A stretch of 10,759 nucleotides of DNA, taken from NCBI GenBank assembly GCA_012274175.1, contig JAAOZZ010000268.1, positions 1-10,759 on the forward strand. Direction: 5' to 3'. The notes beneath the pieces are model-generated. The model made no database searches. It was given only the letters and a program-made list of their open reading frames with translations, and was not told where the DNA came from. Position 1 is the first letter of the stretch. The number at the start of each line of letters is the position of its first letter. The DNA comes from Betaproteobacteria bacterium (GTDB lineage Bacteria > Pseudomonadota > Gammaproteobacteria > Burkholderiales > Usitatibacteraceae). Positions 1 to 9,321 of the stretch are shown here, in pieces. The translations under genes were made by a program, and so were the position numbers.

Positions 1-2187
<2,187 letters not shown>

Positions 2188-2216
2188 GGTGGTGACCTTC
2201 TTGTTGGGTTGGAGTC

Positions 2217-2651
2217 TCAGGCGCGCGGAGCGGGCCTGACCTGCACGTCGAATTCCCGGCCCCGATCGTCCCGGCACATGCCCGCGCCGAGGCCGCCGCC
2301 GCCACGCAGGTCGCATCGCAGGCCGGAGCCGTCGGCAGCGGAGAGCAGGGCCTTGGCCTCGCCGCCATCCGGATTATCCATGGTGATGATGGTCCCCAGG
2401 CCGCCGCCACGGCGCCCGCCCCAGCCGATGTTCCCGCTCACGTAGGCGCTCGTGCGGTCGGGAGCCGACTGCACCCACGTGCCGCTGTACGCCTTGCCGT
2501 CGATGGTGATGGAGATCGGACCCTGGCCGTGGCCGTCGTCGCGCGCGAAGCCCGTGTAGGTCCTGCCGCTGTCGCGGGGCATGAGGGTGAGGTCGTAGGT
2601 GGTGGCGCAGCCGCCCAGGACGAGGGCGGTCGCGGCGAGGATCAGGCGCAT
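2217..2651 (-). CDS. Small predicted lipoprotein, function unknown
   Basis: Protein of 144 residues with no function I can name. It begins with a short basic residue and a hydrophobic stretch ending in a lipobox, LGGC, with the lipidated cysteine at residue 15, so it should be exported and lipid-anchored in the cell envelope. The mature part is rich in Gly and Asp, with a likely beta-rich fold ([22 protein letters not shown]) and two further cysteines, Cys113 (GLRCDL) and Cys126 (GMCRDD), that could form a disulfide. The pattern resembles small lipoproteins common in betaproteobacteria (recall only). An in-frame ATG exists five codons upstream at 2666, but the start at 2651 is preferred because AAAGGAG sits five bases before it. 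It lies 36 bases after prpD and 29 before acnA, so it is probably co-transcribed with enzymes it has no obvious link to. Confidence 0.82.
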   Translation of the reverse strand: MRLILAATALVLGGCATTYDLTLMPRDSGRTYTGFARDDGHGQGPISITIDGKAYSGTWVQSAPDRTSAYVSGNIGWGGRRGGGLGTIITMDNPDGGEAKALLSAADGSGLRCDLRGGGGLGAGMCRDDRGREFDVQVRPAPRA

Positions 2652-2656
2652 GGCGT

Positions 2657-2663
2657 CTCCTTT
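2657..2663 (-). promoter_or_regulatory. Strong ribosome binding site deciding the lipoprotein start
   Basis: AAAGGAG on the minus strand, five bases before the ATG at 2651. It is the best Shine-Dalgarno match in the operon and selects this start over the in-frame ATG at 2666, which lies inside the tandem repeat and has no such site. Confidence 0.75.
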
Positions 2664-2692
2664 CATGTCACGTCATGTCATGTCACGTCATG
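2663..2692. repeat. Perfect 2 x 15-base tandem repeat at the prpD/lipoprotein junction
   Basis: The unit tcatgtcacgtcatg occurs twice in a row without a mismatch (2663-2677 and 2678-2692). Each unit is itself three 5-mers (tcatg, tcacg, tcatg), so the block is six near-identical 5-mers. It covers the prpD stop codon and last codon and reaches the lipoprotein ribosome binding site. Local slippage duplication is the simplest origin; no function is evident. Confidence 0.85.
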
Positions 2693-4145
2693 ATGGAACC
2701 GCCATCATGTCGACGAACTCGTGCACGGCCGTCGCCTCGAGCCGCTTCTGGTCCAGGCACAGCTCGAGGATGGCCGAGCGCTGCTTGTCCGCGAAACGGC
2801 GCGCGAGGTTGGTCCTGAACTTCTCCACCAGGACCGGCATGCCTTCCTTGCGGCGGCGCTTGTGGCCGATCGGGTATTCCACCACGATCTCCTTCAGCTT
2901 CTTGCCGTCGCCGAACTCGACGGTGAGCGCATTGGCGATGGAACGCTTCTGCGGGTCGTGGTAATCCTTCGTGAACTGCTTGTCCTCCACGCAGGCGATC
3001 TTGTCGCGCAGCGCGTCGATGCGCGGATCCCGGGCCACGGAATCCTCGTAGTCCTCGGCGGTGAGGCGGCCGAAGAGGATCGGCACCGCCACCATGTACT
3101 GGATGCAATGGTCGCGGTCGGCGGGATTGTCCAGGGGTCCTTTCTTGTCGATGATGCGGATGCACGCCTCGTGGGTGCGGATCGTGATCTTGCGGATGTC
3201 CTCGGGCTTGCGTCCCAGGCGGGCGAGCTCGCCGTGGATCGTCATCGCCGCCTCCACCGCCGTCTGGGAATGGAATTCGGCCGGAAACGAGATCTTGAAG
3301 AGCACGTTCTCCATCACGTAGCTGCCGTAAGGCCGCTGGAACCTGAACGGATTGCCCTTGAAGAGCACGTCATAGAAGCCCCAGGTCTTCGCGGTGAGCA
3401 CCGAGGGATAGCCCATCTCGCCCGTCTTCGCGATGAGCGCCAGGCGCACGGCGCGGGACGTGGCGTCCCCGGCGGCCCAGCTCTTGCGCGAGCCCGTGTT
3501 GGGCGAATGGCGGTAGGTGCGCAGGGACTGCCCGTCGACCCAGGCGAGGGAGACCGCGTTGATGGACTCGTCGCGGGTGAGGCCCAGCATCTGCGCCACG
3601 ACGGCGGTGGACGCCACCTTCACCAGCACCACGTGGTCGAGGCCCACCTTGTTGAAGCTGTTCTCCAGCGCGATGCAGCCCTGGATCTCGTGGGCCTTGA
3701 TCATGCCGGTCAGCACGTCGCGCACGGTGAGGGGCGCCTTGCCCGCGGCCACGGCGTTGCGCGAAAGCCAGTCCGCGGTCATGAGGATGCCGCCCAGGTT
3801 GTCCGAAGGATGTCCCCATTCGGCGGCAAGCCACGTGTCGTTGAAGTCGAGCCAGCGGATCATGGCCCCGAGGTTGAAGGCCGCCTGGACCGGGTCGAGC
3901 TGGTAGGGCGTGCCGGGCACCTTGGCGCCGTGGGGCACGATGGTGCCGGGCACGATCGGTCCCAGCAGCTTCGTGCACGCGGGGTACTCGAGCGCCTCGA
4001 AGCCGCAGCCGAGCGTGTCCATGAGGCAATAGCGCGCGGTCTCGTAGGCCTCCTTCGAGGCGATCTTGTACTTCTGCACGTAGTCGACGATGTCGACCAG
4101 GACCTTGTCGGGATCGGGACGGACGTTGCTGATGTGTGCTGACAC
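2688..4145 (-). CDS. prpD: 2-Methylcitrate dehydratase PrpD
   Basis: Cytoplasmic, cofactor-independent dehydratase of the MmgE/PrpD family that converts 2-methylcitrate to cis-2-methylaconitate, the second step of the 2-methylcitrate cycle for propionyl-CoA. The 485-residue protein is nearly colinear with E. coli PrpD (483 residues, from memory), sharing long blocks such as [71 protein letters not shown] and [15 protein letters not shown]. The start is GTG at 4145; its following residues (SAHISNVRP) match the E. coli N-terminus (SAQINNIRP), which supports this start although only a weak GAAG lies upstream. It follows prpC by 18 bases. The stop codon lies within a tandem repeat, so the last two residues are probably not conserved. 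The cofactor-free PrpD type, rather than AcnD plus PrpF, carries the dehydration here. Confidence 0.97.
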   Translation of the reverse strand: MSAHISNVRPDPDKVLVDIVDYVQKYKIASKEAYETARYCLMDTLGCGFEALEYPACTKLLGPIVPGTIVPHGAKVPGTPYQLDPVQAAFNLGAMIRWLDFNDTWLAAEWGHPSDNLGGILMTADWLSRNAVAAGKAPLTVRDVLTGMIKAHEIQGCIALENSFNKVGLDHVVLVKVASTAVVAQMLGLTRDESINAVSLAWVDGQSLRTYRHSPNTGSRKSWAAGDATSRAVRLALIAKTGEMGYPSVLTAKTWGFYDVLFKGNPFRFQRPYGSYVMENVLFKISFPAEFHSQTAVEAAMTIHGELARLGRKPEDIRKITIRTHEACIRIIDKKGPLDNPADRDHCIQYMVAVPILFGRLTAEDYEDSVARDPRIDALRDKIACVEDKQFTKDYHDPQKRSIANALTVEFGDGKKLKEIVVEYPIGHKRRRKEGMPVLVEKFRTNLARRFADKQRSAILELCLDQKRLEATAVHEFVDMMAVPS

Positions 4146-4163
4146 TTTGGCTTCTTCTTCCTG

Positions 4164-5330
4164 TCAGGGACGCTGGTTCAGGGGGACGAAGGCGAGGTTC
4201 TCGGGGCCGGTGTAGTTGGCCGAGGGGCGGATGATCTTGCCGTCGATGCGCTGCTCGATCACGTGGGCGCACCAGCCGGAGGTGCGCGAGATCACGAACA
4301 GCGGCGTGAACATCGCCGTGGGCACGCCCATCATGTGGTACGACGTGGCGCTGTACCAATCCAGGTTCGGGAACATCTTCTTCTCGCGCCACATCACCTC
4401 CTCGACGCGCTCCGAGATGTCGAAGAGCTTCATGTTGGAAGCGTCCCGGGACAGGCGCCGGGCCACGTCCTTGATGACCTGGTTGCGCGGATCGGCGATG
4501 GTGTACACGGGGTGGCCGAAGCCGATGATGATCTGCTTGTCGGCGATGCGCCGCACGATGTCGCCCTCGGCCGCGTCGGGATTGTCGTAGCGGCCGATGG
4601 TGTCGAAGGCGAACTCGTTGGCCCCGCCGTGCTTCGGTCCCTTCAGCGCGCCGATCGCCCCGGTGATGGCGGAGTGCATGTCGGATCCCGTGCCGGCGAT
4701 GACCCGCGCGGTGAAGGTGGAGGCGTTGAACTCGTGCTCGGCGTAGAGGATGAGCGAGGTGTGCATGGCGCGCACCCAGAGCGCCGACGGCTTCTTGCCG
4801 TGGAGCAGGTGCAGGAAGTGCCCGCCGATGGAATCGTCGTCGGTCTCGACGTCGATGCGCCGCCCCGAGTGGGAGTAGTGGTACCAGTAGAGCAGCATCG
4901 AGCCGAAGGACGCCATGAGCCGGTCGGCGATGTCGCGCGAGGGAGCGAGCTTGTGCTCCTCGCCCTCGGGAAGCACCGCCCCCAGCGCGGAACAGGCCGT
5001 GCGCATCACGTCCATGGGGTGCGTGCTCGCGGGGATCGTCTCCAGGACGTCCTGCACGCCCGCGGGAATGCCGCGCAGCGCGATGAGCTTCTGCTTGTAG
5101 GCGCCCAGCTCGGCGGCATTGGGCAGCTTGCCGTGGACGAGCAGGAACGCGATCTCCTCGAATTCGCAGTGCTCGGCGATGTCGAGGATGTCGTAGCCGC
5201 GGTAATGGAGGTCGTTGCCGGTGCGCCCGACGGTGCACAGCGCGGTGTTGCCCGCGGTCACTCCGGACAGGGCGACGGACTTCTTCGGCTTCGGGGCTAC
5301 GGCGGCGCCGGCGGTGGCGGTCTGGGTCAT
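4164..5330 (-). CDS. prpC: 2-Methylcitrate synthase PrpC
   Basis: Condenses propionyl-CoA with oxaloacetate to 2-methylcitrate and CoA, the entry step of the cycle; cytoplasmic, citrate synthase superfamily. The 388 residues match the usual PrpC length (about 389 in E. coli). The catalytic triad of the superfamily is visible: His234 in GPKHGGANE, His273 in [12 protein letters not shown] and Asp324 in FPNLDWYSA. Other PrpC-like blocks are [47 protein letters not shown] and the C-terminal [13 protein letters not shown]. These, and the short length, separate it from the roughly 430-residue GltA type. The ATG at 5330 is preceded by GAGGAAAG, and the gene starts 10 bases after the prpB stop, so translation of the two is likely linked. 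Residual citrate synthase activity is common in the family but cannot be judged here. Confidence 0.97.
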   Translation of the reverse strand: MTQTATAGAAVAPKPKKSVALSGVTAGNTALCTVGRTGNDLHYRGYDILDIAEHCEFEEIAFLLVHGKLPNAAELGAYKQKLIALRGIPAGVQDVLETIPASTHPMDVMRTACSALGAVLPEGEEHKLAPSRDIADRLMASFGSMLLYWYHYSHSGRRIDVETDDDSIGGHFLHLLHGKKPSALWVRAMHTSLILYAEHEFNASTFTARVIAGTGSDMHSAITGAIGALKGPKHGGANEFAFDTIGRYDNPDAAEGDIVRRIADKQIIIGFGHPVYTIADPRNQVIKDVARRLSRDASNMKLFDISERVEEVMWREKKMFPNLDWYSATSYHMMGVPTAMFTPLFVISRTSGWCAHVIEQRIDGKIIRPSANYTGPENLAFVPLNQRP

Positions 5331-5340
5331 GCTTCTTTCC

Positions 5341-6216
5341 TCACTTGGTCTTTGCGAAAAGCGCGTCGAGCTTGCGCTCGTATTCGTGGTAGCCGAGGTA
5401 GCGGTACAGGTCGTCCCGCGACTGCATGCCGCCCAGCACCGCCTTCTGGGTGCCGTCGCGGCGCAGCGTCGAGTACACCTCGAGTGCGGCGGCGTTCATG
5501 GCGCGGAATGCCGAGAGGGGATACAGGGCGATGTCCACGCCCGCTCCCTTCAGCTCGCCCACGGTGAAAAGCGGCGTCTTGCCGAACTCGGTGATGTTGG
5601 CGAGGACCGGCACCTTCACCGCGTCCTTGAACTTGCGGTACATGGCCAGGTCCGTGACGGCCTCGGGGAAGATGCCGTCGGCGCCCGCCTCGACGCAGGC
5701 CACCGCCCGGGCGATCGCGCGCTCCAGCCCTTCGGAAGCGAGCGCGTCGGTGCGCGCCATCACGAAGAACGCGGGATCGGTGCGCGCGTCCACGGCGGAC
5801 TTGATGCGGTCCACCATCTCGGCCTCGGACACCAGCTCCTTGCCGGGGCGGTGCCCGCAGCGCTTGGCTCCCACCTGGTCCTCGATGTGCATCGCGGCCG
5901 CGCCGAATTTCACCAGGGACTTCACGGTGCGCGCGACGTTGAAGGCGCTCGCGCCGAATCCCGTGTCCACGTCCACCAGCAGCGGCAGGTCGCACGCGTC
6001 GGTGATCCGGCGCACGTCCGTGAGCACGTCGTCGAGATTCGAGATGCCCAGGTCCGGCATGCCGAGGGATCCGGCCGCCACGCCGCCTCCCGAGAGATAG
6101 ATCGCCCGGTAGCCGCTCGCCTTGGCGAGGATGCCGTGGTAGGCGTTGATCGCGCCGGGCACTTGCAGGGGCTGTTCGTCCTTCAGGGCCTGCCTGAATT
6201 TTTCACCGGGTGTCAT
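5341..6216 (-). CDS. prpB: 2-Methylisocitrate lyase PrpB
   Basis: Cleaves 2-methylisocitrate to pyruvate and succinate, the last step of the 2-methylcitrate cycle; Mg-dependent member of the isocitrate lyase/PEP mutase superfamily, cytoplasmic. It has 291 residues against about 296 in E. coli. The active-site signature [11 protein letters not shown] is present with catalytic Cys120. Metal-binding acidic residues are visible as Asp82 and Asp84 in [10 protein letters not shown], with Asp55 in GMPDLG, and the substrate loop [11 protein letters not shown] lies at 40-50. The C-terminal half carries [15 protein letters not shown] and [11 protein letters not shown], both typical. The ATG at 6216 has a modest GGA upstream, 15 bases after the preceding CitE-like gene. 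Its products feed directly into succinate dehydrogenase, encoded divergently in this window. Confusion with isocitrate lyase is unlikely, since that enzyme is much longer. Confidence 0.96.
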   Translation of the reverse strand: MTPGEKFRQALKDEQPLQVPGAINAYHGILAKASGYRAIYLSGGGVAAGSLGMPDLGISNLDDVLTDVRRITDACDLPLLVDVDTGFGASAFNVARTVKSLVKFGAAAMHIEDQVGAKRCGHRPGKELVSEAEMVDRIKSAVDARTDPAFFVMARTDALASEGLERAIARAVACVEAGADGIFPEAVTDLAMYRKFKDAVKVPVLANITEFGKTPLFTVGELKGAGVDIALYPLSAFRAMNAAALEVYSTLRRDGTQKAVLGGMQSRDDLYRYLGYHEYERKLDALFAKTK

Positions 6217-6231
6217 TTCAATTCCAAGGTC

Positions 6232-7239
6232 TCAGAAAAAGGCCGAGTCGGCCTCCTGTGGGATCGGCACGCCGGTCACTTTCGCCTTCTGCAGCACTTC
6301 CCAGAAGTAGCGGTAGGTGGCGCGGTCGTGCAGCTCGCCGTGGTACTGGATCGGGCCCCACTGGGCGCGCTGCGCGGCGAGCAGGATCTGCGCGGCGTCG
6401 GCGACCTCCCCCAGGTCGGGCTTCATCGCGTCGACGATGGGCTGGATCTGCGACGGATGGATGCTCCACATGCGCAGGAACCCGAACTCGTTGCGCGCCC
6501 GCCAGGCGTCGCGGAAAACGCTGTAGGGATTCTTCAGCTCGAGGCTCACGTTGTGCGCCGGCACCACGCCGTGGGCCAGCGCCGCGGCCACGATGGCGGT
6601 CTTGGCGCGCACGATGAGCGCGTGCTCGAACTGGCCCGGGGAGCGCATGTTCGCGGAGCTCACGGCGCCGTGGTGCCCGCTCACGAAGTCCATGAGGCCG
6701 AAGTCCAGCACCTGCACGTCCTCGAGGCGGGCGATGTCCCACGCGTCGTGCAGCGCTCCGTGGGTCTCCACCAGCACGTGCACGGGGATCGCTCGCTCGA
6801 GGCGATGCTGCGTAGCCACTTCGCGGATGTAGCGGATCATCTCGGCCACCTGGGCCGCGGAGGTGGACTTGGGCAGGGTGAGGTAGGCGAGCTTGTGGCC
6901 CGCTCCGCCCACGAGGATGTCCACGTCGTGCCGCCAGTGCGGGTGGGTGTGGTCGTGGATGCGCGCTCCGGCCATGCCATGGAGGTTGCGCTGCGAGACG
7001 AGCATCTCGACGATCATCTGCGCGTGCTCCCGCTCCCGTCCCGCCGGCGCCCCGTCCTCGCAATCGCAGGTCACGTCGAAGACGCGCCCGAGCTCGCCCT
7101 GCAGGTCGAGCGCCTTGCCGATGAGCTTCTCGCTCCCGGCGAAATGTTCGCAGGCCGGGATCGCGGGGAAGGGCTTTTCGCCGGCGAAGAGCGCGTCCCG
7201 CGGGTGCGGGGCACCGGCCATTTTCGTGGGGGATGGCAT
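6232..7239 (-). CDS. CitE/HpcH-type CoA-ester lyase, longer paralogue
   Basis: Member of the HpcH/HpaI aldolase/citrate lyase beta-like family, Mg-dependent enzymes that cleave or form C-C bonds of malyl-CoA-like esters. Family landmarks: DCED at 59-62, substrate-binding Arg93 (ARIHD), metal ligands Glu159 (VLVETHGAL) and Asp184 (GLMDFVSGHHG), and MWSIHPSQI at 258-265. It resembles a conserved roughly 330-residue lyase that I recall near acnA and sdh in Burkholderiales, whose substrate I do not know. Start choice is uncertain: ATG 7263 begins one base after the upstream stop but lacks a ribosome binding site; ATG 7239 (used, 335 residues) has GGA six bases upstream; ATG 7221 is closest to where I recall relatives starting. 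Between the mesaconyl-CoA hydratase-like gene and prpB, a beta-methylmalyl-CoA, malyl-CoA or citramalyl-CoA lyase role is plausible (inference). Confidence 0.88.
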   Translation of the reverse strand: MPSPTKMAGAPHPRDALFAGEKPFPAIPACEHFAGSEKLIGKALDLQGELGRVFDVTCDCEDGAPAGREREHAQMIVEMLVSQRNLHGMAGARIHDHTHPHWRHDVDILVGGAGHKLAYLTLPKSTSAAQVAEMIRYIREVATQHRLERAIPVHVLVETHGALHDAWDIARLEDVQVLDFGLMDFVSGHHGAVSSANMRSPGQFEHALIVRAKTAIVAAALAHGVVPAHNVSLELKNPYSVFRDAWRARNEFGFLRMWSIHPSQIQPIVDAMKPDLGEVADAAQILLAAQRAQWGPIQYHGELHDRATYRYFWEVLQKAKVTGVPIPQEADSAFF

Positions 7240-7264
7240 GGGAGATCCGGAAGAGACTTCCATT

Positions 7265-8341
7265 TTAGGCGTTTTGCCGGCGGGGAATGAGCACGGAGTA
7301 GTCGAGGTCGAGCACCACCGCGGGATGCTTCTCCCCGACCGCGACGGCGGGAAGGTCGGCGAGCGCCACGTTCTTCACCCCCAGCATGCGCAGCCTGAGC
7401 GCGCCCACGTCGCGCCGCGCGGGCAGCTCGTCGCGCGCGAGCACCACGTGCCGGCAGCGCAGCGTGTCGAGCGCGAAAGTGGGATGGGCGTGGGTGCCGC
7501 CGTGGATCGCCGCGATCGCGAACGCGTTCTCGAGGCCGTCGTGGGAGAGGGCGCGGCAAAGCGAGATCACGTGGCCGCCGTAGACGAGCCTGCGGCCGAA
7601 GGGCGTGGCGGCCGCGCCGTGGGCGTCGAAATGCACGCGGGCGGTGTTCTGGTACAGGCGCGTGGCCGTCATCGCGTCGGCCTCTTCCACGGTCATGCCG
7701 CCGGGATGGTCGATCACCTCGCCCGGCCGGTAGTCTTCCCAGCAGCGCGCGCCCCCGGTGGCGGCGGGATCCAGCGCGAGCGGCCGCAATGCGGGCGCCA
7801 CGGCGAGCTGCGAGGCGGGCACTTCCCGAGGCAGCGCGGGAACTTTCGCGGCTCGCCCCGCCACGTCGGCGCGGGAAGCGACCATCACCCAGCGGATCCA
7901 GCGCAGCACCTCGGTGCGATCCTGGTTGAAGGCGCGCGAGCGCACGTACACCACGCCGCTCTTGCCGCTCGAGTTGGCCTTGACGCCGATCACTTCCGAT
8001 TCGCTCGCGAGCGTATCTCCGGCGTACACGCTCGCGAGGAAACGCACGTCCGCATAGCCCAGGTTCGCCACCGCGTTATACGAGATGTCGGCAACCGTCT
8101 TGCCGAACGCCACGTGGAAAACGAGCAGGTCGTCGAGGGGGCAGGCGCGGTGGCCGAGCGCGCGGGCGAGCGGGGCGGAGCAATGCACCGGTTGCCGCGC
8201 GCCGGTGAGCGCGATGTAGAGCGCGGCATCTCCCTCGCCCAGGGTGCGGGGAATCGGGTGGACGAAGCGCTCGCCGACCGCGTAGTCCTCGAAGAGCCAG
8301 CCGTCGATGGGCCGCGGGCGCGGGCGCGCGCGGTCGTTCAC
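7265..8341 (-). CDS. mch: Mesaconyl-CoA hydratase-like double-hotdog MaoC protein
   Basis: Likely interconverts mesaconyl-C1-CoA and beta-methylmalyl-CoA, a step of the ethylmalonyl-CoA pathway, the methylaspartate cycle and the 3-hydroxypropionate bicycle. The 358 residues form two hotdog units, about 18-155 and 201-350. Blocks I recall from Rhodobacter Mch are present in order: LLVFHVAFGKTVADIS, NAVANLGYAD, GVVYV, RWIRWVMV, TRLYQNTARVHFDAH, RRLVYGGHVISL and VVLDLDYSVLIPRR. His237 and Asp239 in ARVHFD sit where the MaoC hydratase His/Asp pair falls. The start is GTG at 8341, whose GTGA overlaps the upstream stop by four bases; GGAAG seven bases before it supports this, and no ribosome-site-backed ATG competes. 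It lies directly after one CitE-like gene and before another, the lyase partners such a hydratase needs. An itaconyl-CoA or mesaconyl-C4-CoA hydratase is the main alternative, but those I recall are shorter. Confidence 0.86.
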   Translation of the reverse strand: MNDRARPRPRPIDGWLFEDYAVGERFVHPIPRTLGEGDAALYIALTGARQPVHCSAPLARALGHRACPLDDLLVFHVAFGKTVADISYNAVANLGYADVRFLASVYAGDTLASESEVIGVKANSSGKSGVVYVRSRAFNQDRTEVLRWIRWVMVASRADVAGRAAKVPALPREVPASQLAVAPALRPLALDPAATGGARCWEDYRPGEVIDHPGGMTVEEADAMTATRLYQNTARVHFDAHGAAATPFGRRLVYGGHVISLCRALSHDGLENAFAIAAIHGGTHAHPTFALDTLRCRHVVLARDELPARRDVGALRLRMLGVKNVALADLPAVAVGEKHPAVVLDLDYSVLIPRRQNA

Positions 8342-9216
8342 TGTCCGGCTTCCAGCTTGGTGATCATGTCGGCCATGGCGAGCAGGCGCCGGGCCGCCTT
8401 CACGTGATGTCCTTCCACGAGGCGCCCGCTCACCACCACGGTGCCGCGCCCCTCGCGGTGCGCGTGCTCCAGCGCCTCGATCACCTCGTTGGCGGCGACG
8501 AGGTCGTGGGGCTTGGGCGTGAACGCATCGTTGCAATAGGGCAGCTGGAACGGGTGCACGAGGCTCTTGCCGTCGAAGCCCAGGTCGCGCGCGAGGCGGC
8601 AGCCGTACTCGAAGGACTGCATGTCCTTCAGGTCGGTCGAGATGCCGTCGACCACCGCGCGGTCGTAGGCCCGGCCCGCGAGCAGCACGTGGGCGAGGCT
8701 GTGGACCACCGCCACCCGGTCGGGCGTGCGCCGCCCGTGCAACTGGTTCAGCAGGTCGGAGGTGGCCATCACGATGCACGCGATGCGATCGGACGCGGCG
8801 GCGATCTCCTCGGCGCGCAGCACGCCGATGGGGCTTTCGATCATGAGCATGAGGGGCAGGTGGCTGCCGCCGGACGCGTCGAGCAGCGCGAGCGCTTCTT
8901 CCACGTCGGCGCGCGACTCGATGTTGGGGAAGAGCACGGCATCGGCGCCGGTCCCGGCCACCGCCTTCACGTCTTCCCGTCCCCAGGGCGAATCGAGGTC
9001 GTTCACCCGCACCACGACTTCCCTGCGGCCATAGCCTCCGGCGAGCACCGCTTCCACGACGTTCCTGCGGGATTCGACCTTCTTTTCCACGAGGATCGGG
9101 TCGCCCAGGTCGAGGATCACCGAGTCCACCCGCAGCGTGCGCGCCTTGTTCAGGTAGCGCATGTTGCACCCCGGAACATAGAGCATCGAGCGGCGAGGGC
9201 GGTAATAGGGATTCAT
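8338..9216 (-). CDS. Divergent CitE-like CoA-ester lyase, promoter-proximal
   Basis: HpcH/HpaI aldolase/citrate lyase beta-like protein of 292 residues, first gene of the operon. Family features: RPRRSMLYVPG at 6-16, Arg70 in VVVRVN, metal ligands Glu127 (LMIESPIGVL) and Asp154 (ATSDL), GFDGKSLVHPFQ at 213-224 and a C-terminal lid segment GRLVEGHHVKAA. Three usually constant sites differ: the family DLED reads DLGD (Gly38), the PK(V/I)ES motif reads PNIES (Asn98), and the lid Asp of GRLVD reads Glu268. The metal site is intact, so it is probably an enzyme of altered specificity or mechanism rather than a dead copy (inference). The start at 9216 gives the typical YRPRRS N-terminus; an in-frame ATG at 9264 would run through the divergent promoter region. 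It overlaps the hydratase gene by four bases, which suggests beta-methylmalyl-CoA or malyl-CoA as substrate, not proven. Confidence 0.85.
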   Translation of the reverse strand: MNPYYRPRRSMLYVPGCNMRYLNKARTLRVDSVILDLGDPILVEKKVESRRNVVEAVLAGGYGRREVVVRVNDLDSPWGREDVKAVAGTGADAVLFPNIESRADVEEALALLDASGGSHLPLMLMIESPIGVLRAEEIAAASDRIACIVMATSDLLNQLHGRRTPDRVAVVHSLAHVLLAGRAYDRAVVDGISTDLKDMQSFEYGCRLARDLGFDGKSLVHPFQLPYCNDAFTPKPHDLVAANEVIEALEHAHREGRGTVVVSGRLVEGHHVKAARRLLAMADMITKLEAGQ

Positions 9217-9321
9217 GGAATCAACTCGTTGAATTCGTGGGGGAAGAATGCACAAATTCCCCATCGAGACGTCTATCTTATATAAGACAATGGGAAAATG
9301 CCATGGTAGGATGGCAGGGCC
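9217..9321. promoter_or_regulatory. Divergent promoter region between the lyase operon and gntR-sdh
   Basis: 105 bases separating two divergent starts; locally AT-rich in an otherwise GC-rich window. It must hold the promoter of the eight-gene minus-strand operon and probably one for gntR. The TATATAAG core at 9281-9286 could serve as a -10 element on either strand, but no convincing -35 partner is visible, so promoter positions are not called. A smaller inverted repeat, TCAACTCGTTGA (9221-9232), lies in the leader of the lyase gene. Confidence 0.6.
9276..9287. promoter_or_regulatory. Candidate GntR operator, perfect 12-base palindrome
   Basis: TCTTATATAAGA is a perfect inverted repeat 34 bases before the gntR start and 60 bases before the lyase start. 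GntR-family dimers bind short palindromes of this size, often beside their own gene, and it overlaps the most promoter-like bases of the spacer. This fits autoregulation plus control of the divergent operon. Assignment rests on position and symmetry only. Confidence 0.6.

Noticed and set aside
5215..7290. Plus-strand open frame of 691 codons opposite prpB and the longer lyase
   Set aside because: Same compositional shadow: Val/His/Arg/Gly repeats, no recognisable domain, and it covers several confidently called minus-strand genes. The 504-codon plus-strand frame at 6893-8407 is rejected for the same reason.
8342..9169. Extension of the hydratase frame upstream into the first lyase gene
   Set aside because: The frame stays open by composition, but the stretch is Arg/Gly-rich with no domain, lies wholly within the lyase gene, and the GTG at 8341 has a ribosome binding site and gives the usual protein length.
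9221..9232. TCAACTCGTTGA inverted repeat as a second operator
   Set aside because: Arms are only five bases with a two-base spacer and bear no resemblance to the 9276-9287 palindrome; such repeats occur by chance, so it is noted but not called as a site.
9217..9264. Longer start for the first lyase at ATG 9264
   Set aside because: It would add 16 residues unlike the family and bring the start to within 11 bases of the palindrome and possible promoter. The start at 9216 gives the expected YRPRRS N-terminus.
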